Program-made: the position numbers and the translations under genes
Shown: piece by piece, positions 1 through 9,000 of the stretch
Position numbering within the stretch: the first letter of the stretch is position 1
Layout: every line of letters begins with the position of its first letter
The notes under the pieces: generated by a model
Told to the model about the DNA's origin: nothing
What the model saw: the letters and a program-made list of their open reading frames with translations, nothing else
Database searches by the model: none
Source of the DNA: JAITWN01 sp964437335
GTDB taxonomy: Bacteria; Pseudomonadota; Gammaproteobacteria; SZUA-140
Reading direction: 5' to 3'
DNA length: 64,000 nt
NCBI GenBank assembly: GCA_964437335.1
Contig: CAYTGL010000013.1
Span: 9,697-73,696 of the forward strand

Positions 1-507
1 ATCTATTTATCGCCCCAGGGCCGGCCCTTCGATCAGCGGCGTGCGGGCGATCTGGCGGTGTCCGGCGAGGCGCTGGTGCTGGTGGCCGGGCGCTACGAGG
101 GCATCGACGAGCGCGTCATCGAGACCGAGATCGACGAAGAACTGTCGATCGGCGATTACGTGTTGAGCGGCGGCGAAATCGCCGCGGCGGTGGTCATCGA
201 CGCGGTCGCGCGCCTGCTGCCGGGCGCTCTCGGCGACGAGGAGTCCGCGCGTCAGGATTCGTTCGTGACGGGGTTGCTGGATCATCCGCACTACACCCGG
301 CCGAAGGAGATCGACGGCCTCGCGGTGCCGGAGATCCTGCTCGGTGGCAACCACCGCGAGATCGAGGCATGGCGCGGGCGCGCAGCGCTCGAGCGTACCC
401 GACTCAAGCGCCCGGACCTGATTCGCGAGCGCAACGACGCGACGGGACGCGAGGATATTCAGCGCGGGCGGGACGACATCGCGGCGGCGGGCAAAGGCAA
501 GAATTAA
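1..507 (+). CDS. trmD: tRNA (guanine-N1-)-methyltransferase, 3' part
   Basis: The reading frame is open from base 1 and runs to a TAA at 505-507, so the N-terminal part lies outside the window. TrmD methylates N1 of G37 in tRNAs using S-adenosylmethionine and prevents frameshifting. The visible part begins with YLSPQGRPFDQ and contains GRYEGIDERVIE and YVLSGGE, which form the SPOUT trefoil-knot cofactor site. It also has LLDHPHYTRP, the segment that carries the catalytic Asp in this family. rplS follows after 34 bases, the usual rpsP-rimM-trmD-rplS operon order, so rimM and rpsP are expected just upstream. Identification is secure; only completeness is lacking. Confidence 0.97.
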   Translation: MYLSPQGRPFDQRRAGDLAVSGEALVLVAGRYEGIDERVIETEIDEELSIGDYVLSGGEIAAAVVIDAVARLLPGALGDEESARQDSFVTGLLDHPHYTRPKEIDGLAVPEILLGGNHREIEAWRGRAALERTRLKRPDLIRERNDATGREDIQRGRDDIAAAGKGKN

Positions 508-541
508 CGATAATTGACGGAACAGCGGCAGGAGAACGGAT

Positions 542-886
542 ATGAACGACATCATCAGACAGCTCGACGCCGAGCAGATGGATCGCGAGATCCCGGTGTT
601 TGGACCCGGCGACACCGTCGAGGTCAAGGTCAAGGTCAAGGAAGGCCAGCGCGAGCGCCTCCAGGCCTTCACCGGCCTCGTGATCGCGAAACGCAACCGG
701 GGCCTCAATTCCGCGTTCACGGTGCGCAAGATCTCGCACGGCGAGGGCGTCGAGCGTGTGTTTCAGACCTACAGCCCGGCGATCCATAGCATCGAGGTGA
801 AGCGGCATGGGGCCGTGCGTCGCGCGAAACTCTACTACCTGCGCAATCTGCGCGGCAAGGCGGCACGCATCAGGGAAAAACTCTAG
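542..886 (+). CDS. rplS: 50S ribosomal protein L19
   Basis: A 114-residue protein of the normal L19 length. It begins MNDIIRQLDAEQ and has the family core FGPGDTVEVKVKV, the segment GLVIAKRNRGLNSAFTVRK and the basic tail. L19 lies at the interface of the 30S and 50S subunits. A purine-rich Shine-Dalgarno (ggagaacgg) precedes the ATG. It is the last gene of the trmD operon; downstream there is only a short GC-rich stem (902-915) without a T-run. Confidence 0.98.
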   Translation: MNDIIRQLDAEQMDREIPVFGPGDTVEVKVKVKEGQRERLQAFTGLVIAKRNRGLNSAFTVRKISHGEGVERVFQTYSPAIHSIEVKRHGAVRRAKLYYLRNLRGKAARIREKL

Positions 887-1002
887 GAAAGTCCGGTTAT
901 TCCCCGCTTGCGGGGCGAGCGCGTCGGTTTGCTTTATATGACGGGACTGCTGGGGTATTCTTGGGAAGTCTGTTTTCGCCGTACACAAAATGGAGGTGTC
1001 CC

Positions 1003-1395
1003 ATGATACTGAGAACCAGCCTGTTTGCGCTCATTTCGACAGTGGCCCTGCTGTTCGCTGTTCATTCCGCGTCGGCCGCGTCCACGCCGCCGGATTCCGC
1101 GCTGAACAGCATCGCGAGGATCATGATTAAGCTGAATCACTTCCCGTCCGACAATGAGAAGGCCGAGCTGAAGGCGATCGTCAATAGTGATACCGCAACC
1201 GCTGGCGAGCGCACGCTCGCGAGCGCTCTGATGGCGATGGAGCACAAGGTCTCCGGCGGTGACAAGGCAAAGCTCCAGGCGTTGAAGGACGACGACTCGG
1301 CCAATGGAATCGAACGCGATCTTGCCGATATCCTGATGAACATGAATCACCAGCCTTCCTCCCGTGACCGGGACAGATTGCGCCAATACCTCTGA
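1003..1395 (+). CDS. small secreted helical-repeat protein, function unknown
   Basis: A 130-residue protein. I chose the ATG at 1003 because GGAGGT lies at 991-996 and the first 25 residues form a clean signal peptide (MILRTSLFALIS..., cleavage near HSASA-AS). The mature part is about two and a half copies of a ~36-residue unit. Each has the pattern LA-x-LM-x-M-x-H, then a short S-rich turn, then DKA-x-L-x-A and a stretch of D/S residues ending in ER (compare LMAMEHKVSGGDKAKLQAL with LMNMNHQPSSRDRDRLRQ). The repeated MxH and MNH positions are notable, but I recognise no family. It sits alone between rplS and xerD and is probably periplasmic. Confidence 0.75.
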   Translation: MILRTSLFALISTVALLFAVHSASAASTPPDSALNSIARIMIKLNHFPSDNEKAELKAIVNSDTATAGERTLASALMAMEHKVSGGDKAKLQALKDDDSANGIERDLADILMNMNHQPSSRDRDRLRQYL

Positions 1396-1519
1396 TCCTT
1401 CCCGGAGTAATCCCGATCCCCCGGCGCGACTTGGCGCCCCATGCGCGCCGGGGGGTATGGCTCGCCCGGGGCGCGCGCGTCCGGGCCTCCCGATCAAGTT
1501 TCCTGCCGGAGCCTGAGGC

Positions 1520-2443
1520 GTGTCCGACGCCGTCGAAACCGCACTTGACGCCGCCGCCGACCGGGCGCTGATCGAGCGCTTTGTCGACGCGGTCTGGATG
1601 GAGCGCGGACTCAGCCGGGCGACGCTCGATGCCTACCGTGCCGATCTGGAAGGTTGCGCCCGCTGGCTGGCCGGTCGTGGTCTTGCGCTCGGGAGCGCCG
1701 GATCCGAGGATCTTCATGCCTATCTTTCCTGTCGCGTCGGAAAAGGCGCCCGGCCGCGTACGACTGCGCGGCTGGTCTCGTCGCTCAGGCGCTTTTACCA
1801 GTACCTGGTACAGTGCGGCCACAGTCGCGAGGACCCGAGCGCCCGCATCGATTCTCCGCGCGTTGGCCGCCCGCTGCCGAAATCATTGACCGAAAGCGAG
1901 GTCGAATCGCTGCTCGCCGCGCCGGTCGCAAATGACGCGCAGGGGCTGCGTGACCGCGCGATGCTCGAGATGCTGTATGCGACCGGGCTGCGCGTATCCG
2001 AACTCGTCGGTCTGCCGCTGGCGCGAATCAATCTGCGCCAGGGCGTCGTGCGCGTCTTCGGCAAGGGCGGCAAGGAACGTCTGGTACCGCTCGGCGAGGA
2101 GGCAATAGAACATCTCGAGGCCTGGTTGCGTGACGGTCGCGCGGATCTGCTGAAGGGGAGGTCATCCGACGCTGCGTTCGTGACCCGGCGCGGCGAGGCG
2201 ATGACCCGCCAGGCGTTCTGGCACCTGATCAAACGCTATGCGCTGCGCGCCGGCATCGGCAAGCCGCTGTCGCCGCACACACTGCGCCACGCGTTCGCGA
2301 CCCACCTGCTCGATCACGGCGCGGACCTGCGCGTGCTGCAGATGCTGCTTGGGCACAGCGATTTGTCGACGACGCAGATCTATACCCATGTCGCGCGCGA
2401 ACGCCTCAAGGACCTGCATGCCCGTCATCATCCGCGCGGGTGA
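1520..2443 (+). CDS. xerD: site-specific tyrosine recombinase XerD
   Basis: A 307-residue tyrosine recombinase of XerD length. With XerC it resolves chromosome dimers at dif under FtsK control. The N-terminal SAM-like DNA-binding domain covers about residues 15-105 and the catalytic domain about 120-300. All catalytic residues are visible: Arg158 in ATGLRVSEL, Lys182 in GKGGKERLVP, His253 and Arg256 in HTLRHAFATHLL, His279 in LGHSDLS and Tyr288 in TTQIYTHV. The start is GTG at 1520. The XerD rather than XerC call rests on the neighbour dsbC, as in other gammaproteobacteria (xerD-dsbC-recJ), and on overall resemblance. The gene after dsbC differs from E. coli (no recJ here). Confidence 0.93.
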   Translation: MSDAVETALDAAADRALIERFVDAVWMERGLSRATLDAYRADLEGCARWLAGRGLALGSAGSEDLHAYLSCRVGKGARPRTTARLVSSLRRFYQYLVQCGHSREDPSARIDSPRVGRPLPKSLTESEVESLLAAPVANDAQGLRDRAMLEMLYATGLRVSELVGLPLARINLRQGVVRVFGKGGKERLVPLGEEAIEHLEAWLRDGRADLLKGRSSDAAFVTRRGEAMTRQAFWHLIKRYALRAGIGKPLSPHTLRHAFATHLLDHGADLRVLQMLLGHSDLSTTQIYTHVARERLKDLHARHHPRG

Positions 2444-2447
2444 TCCG

Positions 2448-2466
2448 CCGGGGTCAGACTCCCCGG
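2448..2466. repeat. GGGGTC-type palindrome downstream of xerD
   Basis: Five bases after the xerD stop there is a 6-bp inverted repeat (CCGGGG and CCCCGG) around TCAGACT. The same GGGGTC(A/T)GA core recurs near 12470, 12550, 12630, 18056-18084, 18437-18475, 26113-26131 and, degenerate, 36020-36055, always outside or at the edge of genes. It is a member of a dispersed REP-like family. Confidence 0.6.
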
Positions 2467-2509
2467 GATCCGACCTTGCTGAATGCAGCGACATCGGCGG
2501 TATTGCGTC

Positions 2510-2518
2510 TGATATGAT
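2510..2518 (+). promoter_or_regulatory. candidate extended -10 promoter for dsbC
   Basis: TG-A-TATGAT matches the extended -10 pattern TGnTATAAT, about 45 bases before the dsbC start. I see no good -35 hexamer at the right distance, which fits an extended -10 promoter. It lies after the xerD stop and after the GGGGTC palindrome. Confidence 0.4.
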
Positions 2519-2562
2519 AGCGTTTTGCACAAGGCGATAATCGCAAGCGAGCGGCAATTCCG

Positions 2563-3297
2563 ATGCATAAACTATTTTCCATGACCGTGGCGCTGACGCT
2601 TTGCGTCGTTTTGTCGCCGCTGCAGGCAGATGACAAGATCCCGGGCGCGGTGACAGAGATGCTCGAACGCGTCATTCCCGGGCAATCGCCTGACAGCATC
2701 CGTCCCGCGGCGATTGACGGCTATGTCGAGGTCAGCTATGGCACTGATATCTTCTATGTCAGCGCCGACGGCCGCTTTCTGCTGCGCGGTGACCTTTTTG
2801 ACATGCGCACGCAGGCGAACCTGACCGAGGCAAGGCGCGCCGTGTACCGTCTCGGGTTGATCGATGCGCTGAATCCGAAAGACCTCGTCATTTTCGCGCC
2901 GAAGAACCGCAAGCCCCGCCATATCGTATACGTCTTCACCGATGTCGATTGCAATTTCTGCCGCCAGTTACATCACGAGATATCCCGTTACAACGAACTC
3001 GGCATCGAGGTGCGCTATCTCGCCTATCCGCGCAGCGGCCCCGATACCCCGTCGTATTACAAGATCGTGTCGGTTTGGTGCGCCGATGACCAGCGCGACG
3101 CGATGACGCGCGCCAAGGCCGGAGAAAAGATACCGGCGAAGAACTGCGAGAACCCGGTACTCAAGCACATGGAGGTCGCAAACCGCGTCGGCGTAAGCGG
3201 CACGCCGACCTTCGTGCTGGCCGATGGGACCGCGCTGCCAGGATATGTCCCGCCGGATCGTCTCGCAGAATACCTGGACAACGCATTAGGAAACTGA
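2563..3297 (+). CDS. dsbC: periplasmic disulfide isomerase, DsbC family
   Basis: A 244-residue protein with a signal peptide (residues 1-22, ending LQA-DD), a DsbC dimerisation domain (about 25-85) and a thioredoxin-fold domain (about 110-240). In Gram-negatives DsbC reshuffles wrong disulfides in the periplasm and is kept reduced by DsbD. The active site is FTDVDC-N-F-C (Cys130 and Cys133), followed by RQLHHEI. DsbC proteins normally have CGYC, so the Asn-Phe dipeptide is unusual and should change the redox potential. The cis-proline loop SGTPTFV and the second cysteine pair (VWC and KNC) are present. The xerD-dsbC adjacency supports the call. Confidence 0.92.
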   Translation: MHKLFSMTVALTLCVVLSPLQADDKIPGAVTEMLERVIPGQSPDSIRPAAIDGYVEVSYGTDIFYVSADGRFLLRGDLFDMRTQANLTEARRAVYRLGLIDALNPKDLVIFAPKNRKPRHIVYVFTDVDCNFCRQLHHEISRYNELGIEVRYLAYPRSGPDTPSYYKIVSVWCADDQRDAMTRAKAGEKIPAKNCENPVLKHMEVANRVGVSGTPTFVLADGTALPGYVPPDRLAEYLDNALGN

Positions 3298-3309
3298 AGT
3301 CTGCGGTCG

Positions 3310-6072
3310 ATGCAGCGCGCAACGACCATCACCGCAAACCGGCGCCTCGCGCGCAGCCTGCATCGGCAGTGGTCTGAACAGGCGCAACATGACGGCGCGC
3401 TGACCTGGGAGACACCCGACATCCTGCCCTGGAGCGCATGGCTCCAGCGCTGCTGGGAGTCGCTGTTGTTGCAAAGCATGACGGGCGGCGACGCAAGTCC
3501 CGGCATGCTGCTCGGCGCCGAGCAGGCGCTGGCGCTGTGGGAGCAGGTCATCCGTGAGTCACCCGCCGGCCGCGAGTTGCTGCGCCTCCCGGCGACTGCG
3601 CGCCAGGCCCGCGATGCCTGGCAACTGCAATGTGCGTGGCGACTGCCATTGCCCGGACAGACAAGCGCCTCCGGCCGCGATGTCGGCGCCTTTCTCGACT
3701 GGACCGCGCGCTATCAGGAGCGCTGCCGTCGCGAGGGCTGGATCGACGATGCGCATCTGCCCGATCTGATCGCCGAGCGCGTCGCTTCCGGACGGTTCGC
3801 GCTGCCATCACTGTACCTGGCCGGTTTTGACGAGTTGACACCCCAGCAACAGGCCCTGATCGAAACGATCGAGGCTGCCGGCGTCCGGGTGACGATTACC
3901 ACGCCGCGCATGGTGGCCGGGCGTTGCACACGCATCGCCTTGCCGGATGCCGTGAGCGAGATTGTCGCCGCTGCGCGATGGGCGCGCGCCATGCTCGAGA
4001 CGGGTCTCGAATCTGGATTCAAATCAGGGGCGGACGCGCGCATCGGCGTCGTCGTACCCGACCTTGCCGACAGGCGTGAACAGGTCACGCGGATATTCGA
4101 CGACGTGCTGCGCCCCGGCGCCGTGCTGCCTGGTCAGCGTAGTCAGTCCGATCAGGCAGCGCACGCGCCGTTGTTCAATCTCTCGGCCGGCGCACCGCTC
4201 GCGGATTGTCCGATTGTTCACGACGCGCTGCTCGCACTCGACCTTGCCGGAGGCGACGTGATGCTTGCCGAGGCTGGCGCGCTGTTGCGCTCTCCCTTTA
4301 TTTCCGGCGCCGAACAGGAGTTTGCTCCGCGCGCGCTGCATGATGTCGCCCTGCGCGAACGCGGAGAGAACCGGATCATGATCGCGGCGCTGATCACCCG
4401 GTCGTGTCCGCTGCTGGCCGAGGCATTGAAGCGCGTCGAGGCATCGGCCGCTGTGCTGCGCGAGCGCCGCTTGCGGCCGAGCGACTGGGCCGAACGGCTG
4501 CTCGGATTGTTGCGCCTGCTCGGCTGGCCCGGCGAACGCACGCTCGACAGCGATGAATACCAGGCCGTCGAGGCCTGGCGCGATCTGGCCTCCGGCCTGT
4601 CCGCGCTCGATCGGGTGCAGCCGGAGATCACATTCAAACAAGCGTTGGCGCAGCTGCGCCGCATCAGCACAGAACGCATGTTTCAGCCCGAGACCCCCGA
4701 TACGCCGATCCAGATCCTCGGCCTGCTCGAGGTCTCCGGTCTCACATTTGATCACCTGTGGATTCTCGGCCTGCATGATGGCGCCTGGCCGCCGGCGCCG
4801 GAACCGAATCCGTTTCTACCGATCGCCCTGCAACGCCAACTCGGAATGCCGCGCAGTTCTCCGGAACGCGAGTACGTGGTCGCGCAGCGGATGACTCAGC
4901 GCCTGCTCGCAGCAGCACCCGAGGTTTGCGTCAGTCATCCGCTCGGCGAAGGTGACCGGGGCCTGCGGGCCAGCCCATTGATCGCGGAGATCCCGGCGCG
5001 GGCGTGGCCCTTGCCCGGCGTCGTCGTCGCGCCGTTCTATGTCGCGCGGATTCACGCAGCGGGCCGCAGGACAGGATCGATCGAGACAGTCGAAGATGTG
5101 CGTGGCCCGGCGCTCGCGGCGGAACAGGTGCGTGGCGGCAGTCAGGTGTTCAAGCATCAATCGGATTGCCCGTTCCGCGCCTTTGCCCGGCTGAGGCTGC
5201 AGGCGCAGCCACTCGCCGAGGCGACGATCGGGCTCGAATCGATGGCGCGCGGGATACTGCTGCATCAGGTGATGGAAAGACTGTGGCGCGAACTCGGTTC
5301 ACAGGCCGCGCTGGTGGCGCTCGATCAGGCAGCACTCGATGGGCTGCTCGCGCGCATCGTCGATGCGGTCATCGCTCAGGCAGCCGAAGAGCGTCCCCAG
5401 GTCTTCACGACGCGCTTCCGCACGCTCGAGCGCGCTCGCCTGTTGCGCAGCGTCGGACAGTGGCTCGATTTCGAGGTGGCGCGCGGACCGTTCACGGTCG
5501 AGGCGACCGAACACAAGGCCGCGGTGACGGCCGGCGGGATCACGGTCGAGGTCAAGATCGATCGCATCGACCGCCTTGCCGATGGCAGCGTCGCGATCAT
5601 CGATTACAAGACCGGCAGAGTCGGCAAGGGGCAGTGGTTCGGGGAGCGACCCGAAGATCCGCAGTTACCGCTGTACAGCCTGCTGTCAGGCGATACGCTC
5701 GGCGCTGTGCTGTTCGCGCGCATCCGGCCCGGGGAATCGGACTGGATCGGTGTCGCGCGGGACGCGCACGTCACTCCGAAGATCAAGGCCTTTGATCAGA
5801 CCCGGGACGCCGAGGCCGCCGATGGCTGGCCGGGGCTGCTCGCGAGCTGGCGGGAGGTCCTGACGCGGCTCGGCGCGGAATTCCGCGCCGGCCATGCCAT
5901 GGTCGATCCGAGGGACGGCCTCGCGACCTGCCAGTACTGCGGGTTGACGCCATTGTGCCGCATCAACGAATCGACCTCGCCGGTTGCCGATGGGGAGTTC
6001 GCCAGCAAGGGAATCACCAGCGACAGGATCATTGGCCAGGGCGTCATCGGCGGCGGGGCGCCAGACCCGTGA
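3310..6072 (+). CDS. AddB-like DNA repair nuclease (PD-(D/E)XK, Fe-S)
   Basis: A 920-residue protein of the type annotated as probable DNA repair protein or PD-(D/E)XK nuclease family. It is the partner of the helicase encoded immediately downstream. The N-terminal helicase-like region starts TITANRRLARSLHRQW in place of a Walker A motif, so it is probably not an active ATPase, as in AddB. The C-terminal nuclease domain has IDRIDRLADGS and AIIDYKTG (about residue 764). Four cysteines fit the AddB iron-sulfur staple: one in DCPFRAF (about 619) and three in CQYCGLTPLC (about 874). Its TGA overlaps the GTG of the next gene by four bases, implying translational coupling. It probably serves double-strand-break end processing in place of RecBC. 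Confidence 0.85.
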   Translation: MQRATTITANRRLARSLHRQWSEQAQHDGALTWETPDILPWSAWLQRCWESLLLQSMTGGDASPGMLLGAEQALALWEQVIRESPAGRELLRLPATARQARDAWQLQCAWRLPLPGQTSASGRDVGAFLDWTARYQERCRREGWIDDAHLPDLIAERVASGRFALPSLYLAGFDELTPQQQALIETIEAAGVRVTITTPRMVAGRCTRIALPDAVSEIVAAARWARAMLETGLESGFKSGADARIGVVVPDLADRREQVTRIFDDVLRPGAVLPGQRSQSDQAAHAPLFNLSAGAPLADCPIVHDALLALDLAGGDVMLAEAGALLRSPFISGAEQEFAPRALHDVALRERGENRIMIAALITRSCPLLAEALKRVEASAAVLRERRLRPSDWAERLLGLLRLLGWPGERTLDSDEYQAVEAWRDLASGLSALDRVQPEITFKQALAQLRRISTERMFQPETPDTPIQILGLLEVSGLTFDHLWILGLHDGAWPPAPEPNPFLPIALQRQLGMPRSSPEREYVVAQRMTQRLLAAAPEVCVSHPLGEGDRGLRASPLIAEIPARAWPLPGVVVAPFYVARIHAAGRRTGSIETVEDVRGPALAAEQVRGGSQVFKHQSDCPFRAFARLRLQAQPLAEATIGLESMARGILLHQVMERLWRELGSQAALVALDQAALDGLLARIVDAVIAQAAEERPQVFTTRFRTLERARLLRSVGQWLDFEVARGPFTVEATEHKAAVTAGGITVEVKIDRIDRLADGSVAIIDYKTGRVGKGQWFGERPEDPQLPLYSLLSGDTLGAVLFARIRPGESDWIGVARDAHVTPKIKAFDQTRDAEAADGWPGLLASWREVLTRLGAEFRAGHAMVDPRDGLATCQYCGLTPLCRINESTSPVADGEFASKGITSDRIIGQGVIGGGAPDP

Positions 6073-9000
6073 GCGCCGCGCTGCGGGACGATCGCGCGGC
6101 GCGCGCCCGGGCAATCGATCCGTTCGGTTCATTCATCGTTCAGGCGCCCGCCGGGTCCGGCAAGACCGAACTGCTGTCTCAGCGTTTTCTCGCGCTGCTT
6201 GCGCGTGTCGACGCACCCGAGGAAGTGCTCGCGCTGACCTTCACCCGCAAGGCCGCCGGCGAGATGCGCAACCGTGTACTCGCCGCGCTCGATCGTGCGG
6301 CTGCCGGGCCGGAGCCCGGCGAGGAACCGCATAAAAGACTGACCCGCGAACTCGGCAGCGCGGTACTCGAGACCGACCGCGCGCGCGGCTGGAACCTGTG
6401 CCGGAATCCCGCGCGCCTGCGCATCCTGACGCTCGATGCCCTGTGCGCCTCGCTGGCCCGCCGCATGCCGGTGCTGTCCGGTTTCGGCGCGCCGCCGCGA
6501 ATAGTCGAAGATGCAGAACCGCTGTATCACGAGGCCGCGCGGCTCACGATCGACGAGATTGAGTCCGGCGAGCGCTGGTCGGACGCCGTCGCCCATCTGC
6601 TCGCCCACCTCGACAACCACCTGCCGACGGTTGAGGGTCTGATCGCGCGCATGCTCGCGCAGCGCGACCAGTGGCTGCGTCATCTGATGACCGTCGATCG
6701 CGCAGCACTCGAGAGGACGCTCGCTGAGGTCATCGGCAACACGCTCGCGGCCTTGCGCGCGTCCGTTCCGGCCGACCTCGTGAGCGAGACGATCTTGTTG
6801 CTGCGTTATGCCGCGCAACATCTTGCGCGCGGAGGGGAAACGCCGGCAATGCTGGCGGCGCTGGAACAGGATCGTCTGCCTGGCGCGGATTCCGCAGATG
6901 CCGCGGCGTGGTGCGAGATCGCCGGCGTGCTGCTGAAGCAGGATGGCGGATGGCGCGCGCAGGTCACGGTCAAAAACGGTTTCCCGTCCAGCAGTGCCGG
7001 CGCCGATCGCGCGGAGAAGGCGCGCTTCAAGGAAATGAAAGACCGCATGCACGCGCTGCTCGCGCGGCTTGGCGCCGAGGATGACCTGAACCGGCGTCTG
7101 AATGATGCGCGCGCTCTGCCGCCGCCGCGCTACAGCGCGACGCAATGGGAGACGGTCGAGGCGCTGTCGCAATTGTTGCGCGTCGCGACCGGGATGCTCG
7201 AGGTGATATTTCGCGAGCAGGGCGAGGTCGACTTTATCCGCGTCGCCCAGGCCGCGCGCGCGGCGCTCGGTGAAGAGGACAGCCCGACCGATCTGGCGCT
7301 GCTGCTCGACGAGCGTATTCGTCATCTCCTGGTCGATGAGTTCCAGGACACGTCGCTCGGCCAGTACCAGTTGCTCGAGCGCCTGACCGCGGGCTGGACG
7401 CCCGGCGACGGTCGCACGCTGTTCGTCGTCGGCGATCCGATGCAATCTATCTATCGTTTCCGCGAAGCCGAGGTCGGGCTCTACTTGCGCGCCCGGCGCG
7501 ACGGTATCGGCAGCGTTGCGCTTGAGCCGCTGCAGCTTATCGTGAACTATCGCTCGCAGCAGGGGATCATCGACTGGGTCAACGCGGCCTTCCCGCGCGT
7601 GCTGCCGGAGCGCGGGGACATCGCCAGCGGCGCAGTGTCGTACGCGCCCGCGCTTGCGCATCATCCCGCGCGCGACGGCGCGGCGGTGACAGTGCATCCG
7701 TTCATCGGCAGTGCTCCGGGCGCCGAGGGCAGTGCGGTCCTGGAACAGGTGCAGGCGGCGCGCGCAGCGGATCCACAAGGCACGGTCGCCCTGCTGGTGC
7801 GCAACCGCTCGCACCTCGTTGATTCGGTGCAGGCGCTGAAAGCGGCCGGGCTGCGCTTTCGCGCCGTCGAGATTGAACGCCTCGCCCATCGACCGGTAAT
7901 CCAGGACCTGATCGCACTGGCCTGCGCGCTGACGCATGCCGGCGACCGCTTGTCCTGGCTCGCGATCCTGCGCGCGCCGTGGTGCGGGCTGACTCTTCAG
8001 GATCTGCATGCGCTGGTCGAGGACGCACGCGACGCTGCGGTGTGGACGCTGATCAGCGATTCGCGGCGCGTCGCCTGCCTGAGCGAGGACGGTCGCCGGC
8101 GCCTCGAGCGCGTGCGCGCCGTCATCGGCGCAGCGCTCGCCGCACGCCGGCGTCGCAGCCTGCGCCGACAGGTCGAAGGGGTCTGGCTTGCGCTCGGCGG
8201 ACCGGCCTGCGTCGAAGGCCGGAATGATCTCGAGGACGCCGGCGTATTGTTCGATCTGTTCGATGAGTTTACTGCCGCCGGTGATCTCGTCGACCGCCAG
8301 GCGCTGATGACGCGTATCGAAAAACTCTCCGCCCGGCCCGATACCGAGGCCGACGAGCGCCTGCAGATCATGACGATCCACAAGGCCAAGGGCCTCGAAT
8401 TCGACACCGTCATCGTGCCCGGTCTCGGTCGCAGACCGGCGACGGATCCGCCGAGCCTGCTGATGTGGATGGAGCGTCCTCTGGGCGATCTGCTGCTCGC
8501 GCCGATCCGCGAGCGCGGCGCCGATTTCGATCCTATTTATCGTTATATCGCGCAACTGCAGCGCGAAAAATCATTGCTTGAGGACGGCCGCCTGCTTTAT
8601 GTCGCTGCGACGCGCGCAAAAAAGCGGCTGCATCTGCTCGGTCACGTCGACGCCCGCGCCAATGCGGGCGGGAGCCGGCCAGCGCTGCCGCATCCGCACT
8701 CGCTGCTTGCGCGTTTATGGCCGGTGGTCGAGGCAGAGTTTACGGCGGTCGCCGATGAACTCGCGGCGTCAGCAGAGGCGGCGGGGGAGTCTGCGCCCGC
8801 CGGCGTCACGGGGGCGACCCGACCGCCCCTATTACGCCGGCTGGCCGCAGACTGGGCACTGCCGGACGCACCCGCCACGCTGAAGCTCGCGCCGTCTGTT
8901 GCGGCTTCGAAGGAGCGCGTCTACGGGCCAGTCGAATTCCAGTGGGCCGGCGAGGCGGCGCGGCATGTTGGTACCGTCGCGCATCGGCTGTTGCAGCACT

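Noticed and set aside
902..915. GC stem after rplS as a terminator
   Set aside because: The loop would be only two to four bases and no T-run follows.
6129..8555. 808-codon open frame on the minus strand
   Set aside because: It mirrors the AddA-like helicase gene; its protein has no motif and is full of Arg/Ala/Gln runs typical of GC-rich antisense frames.
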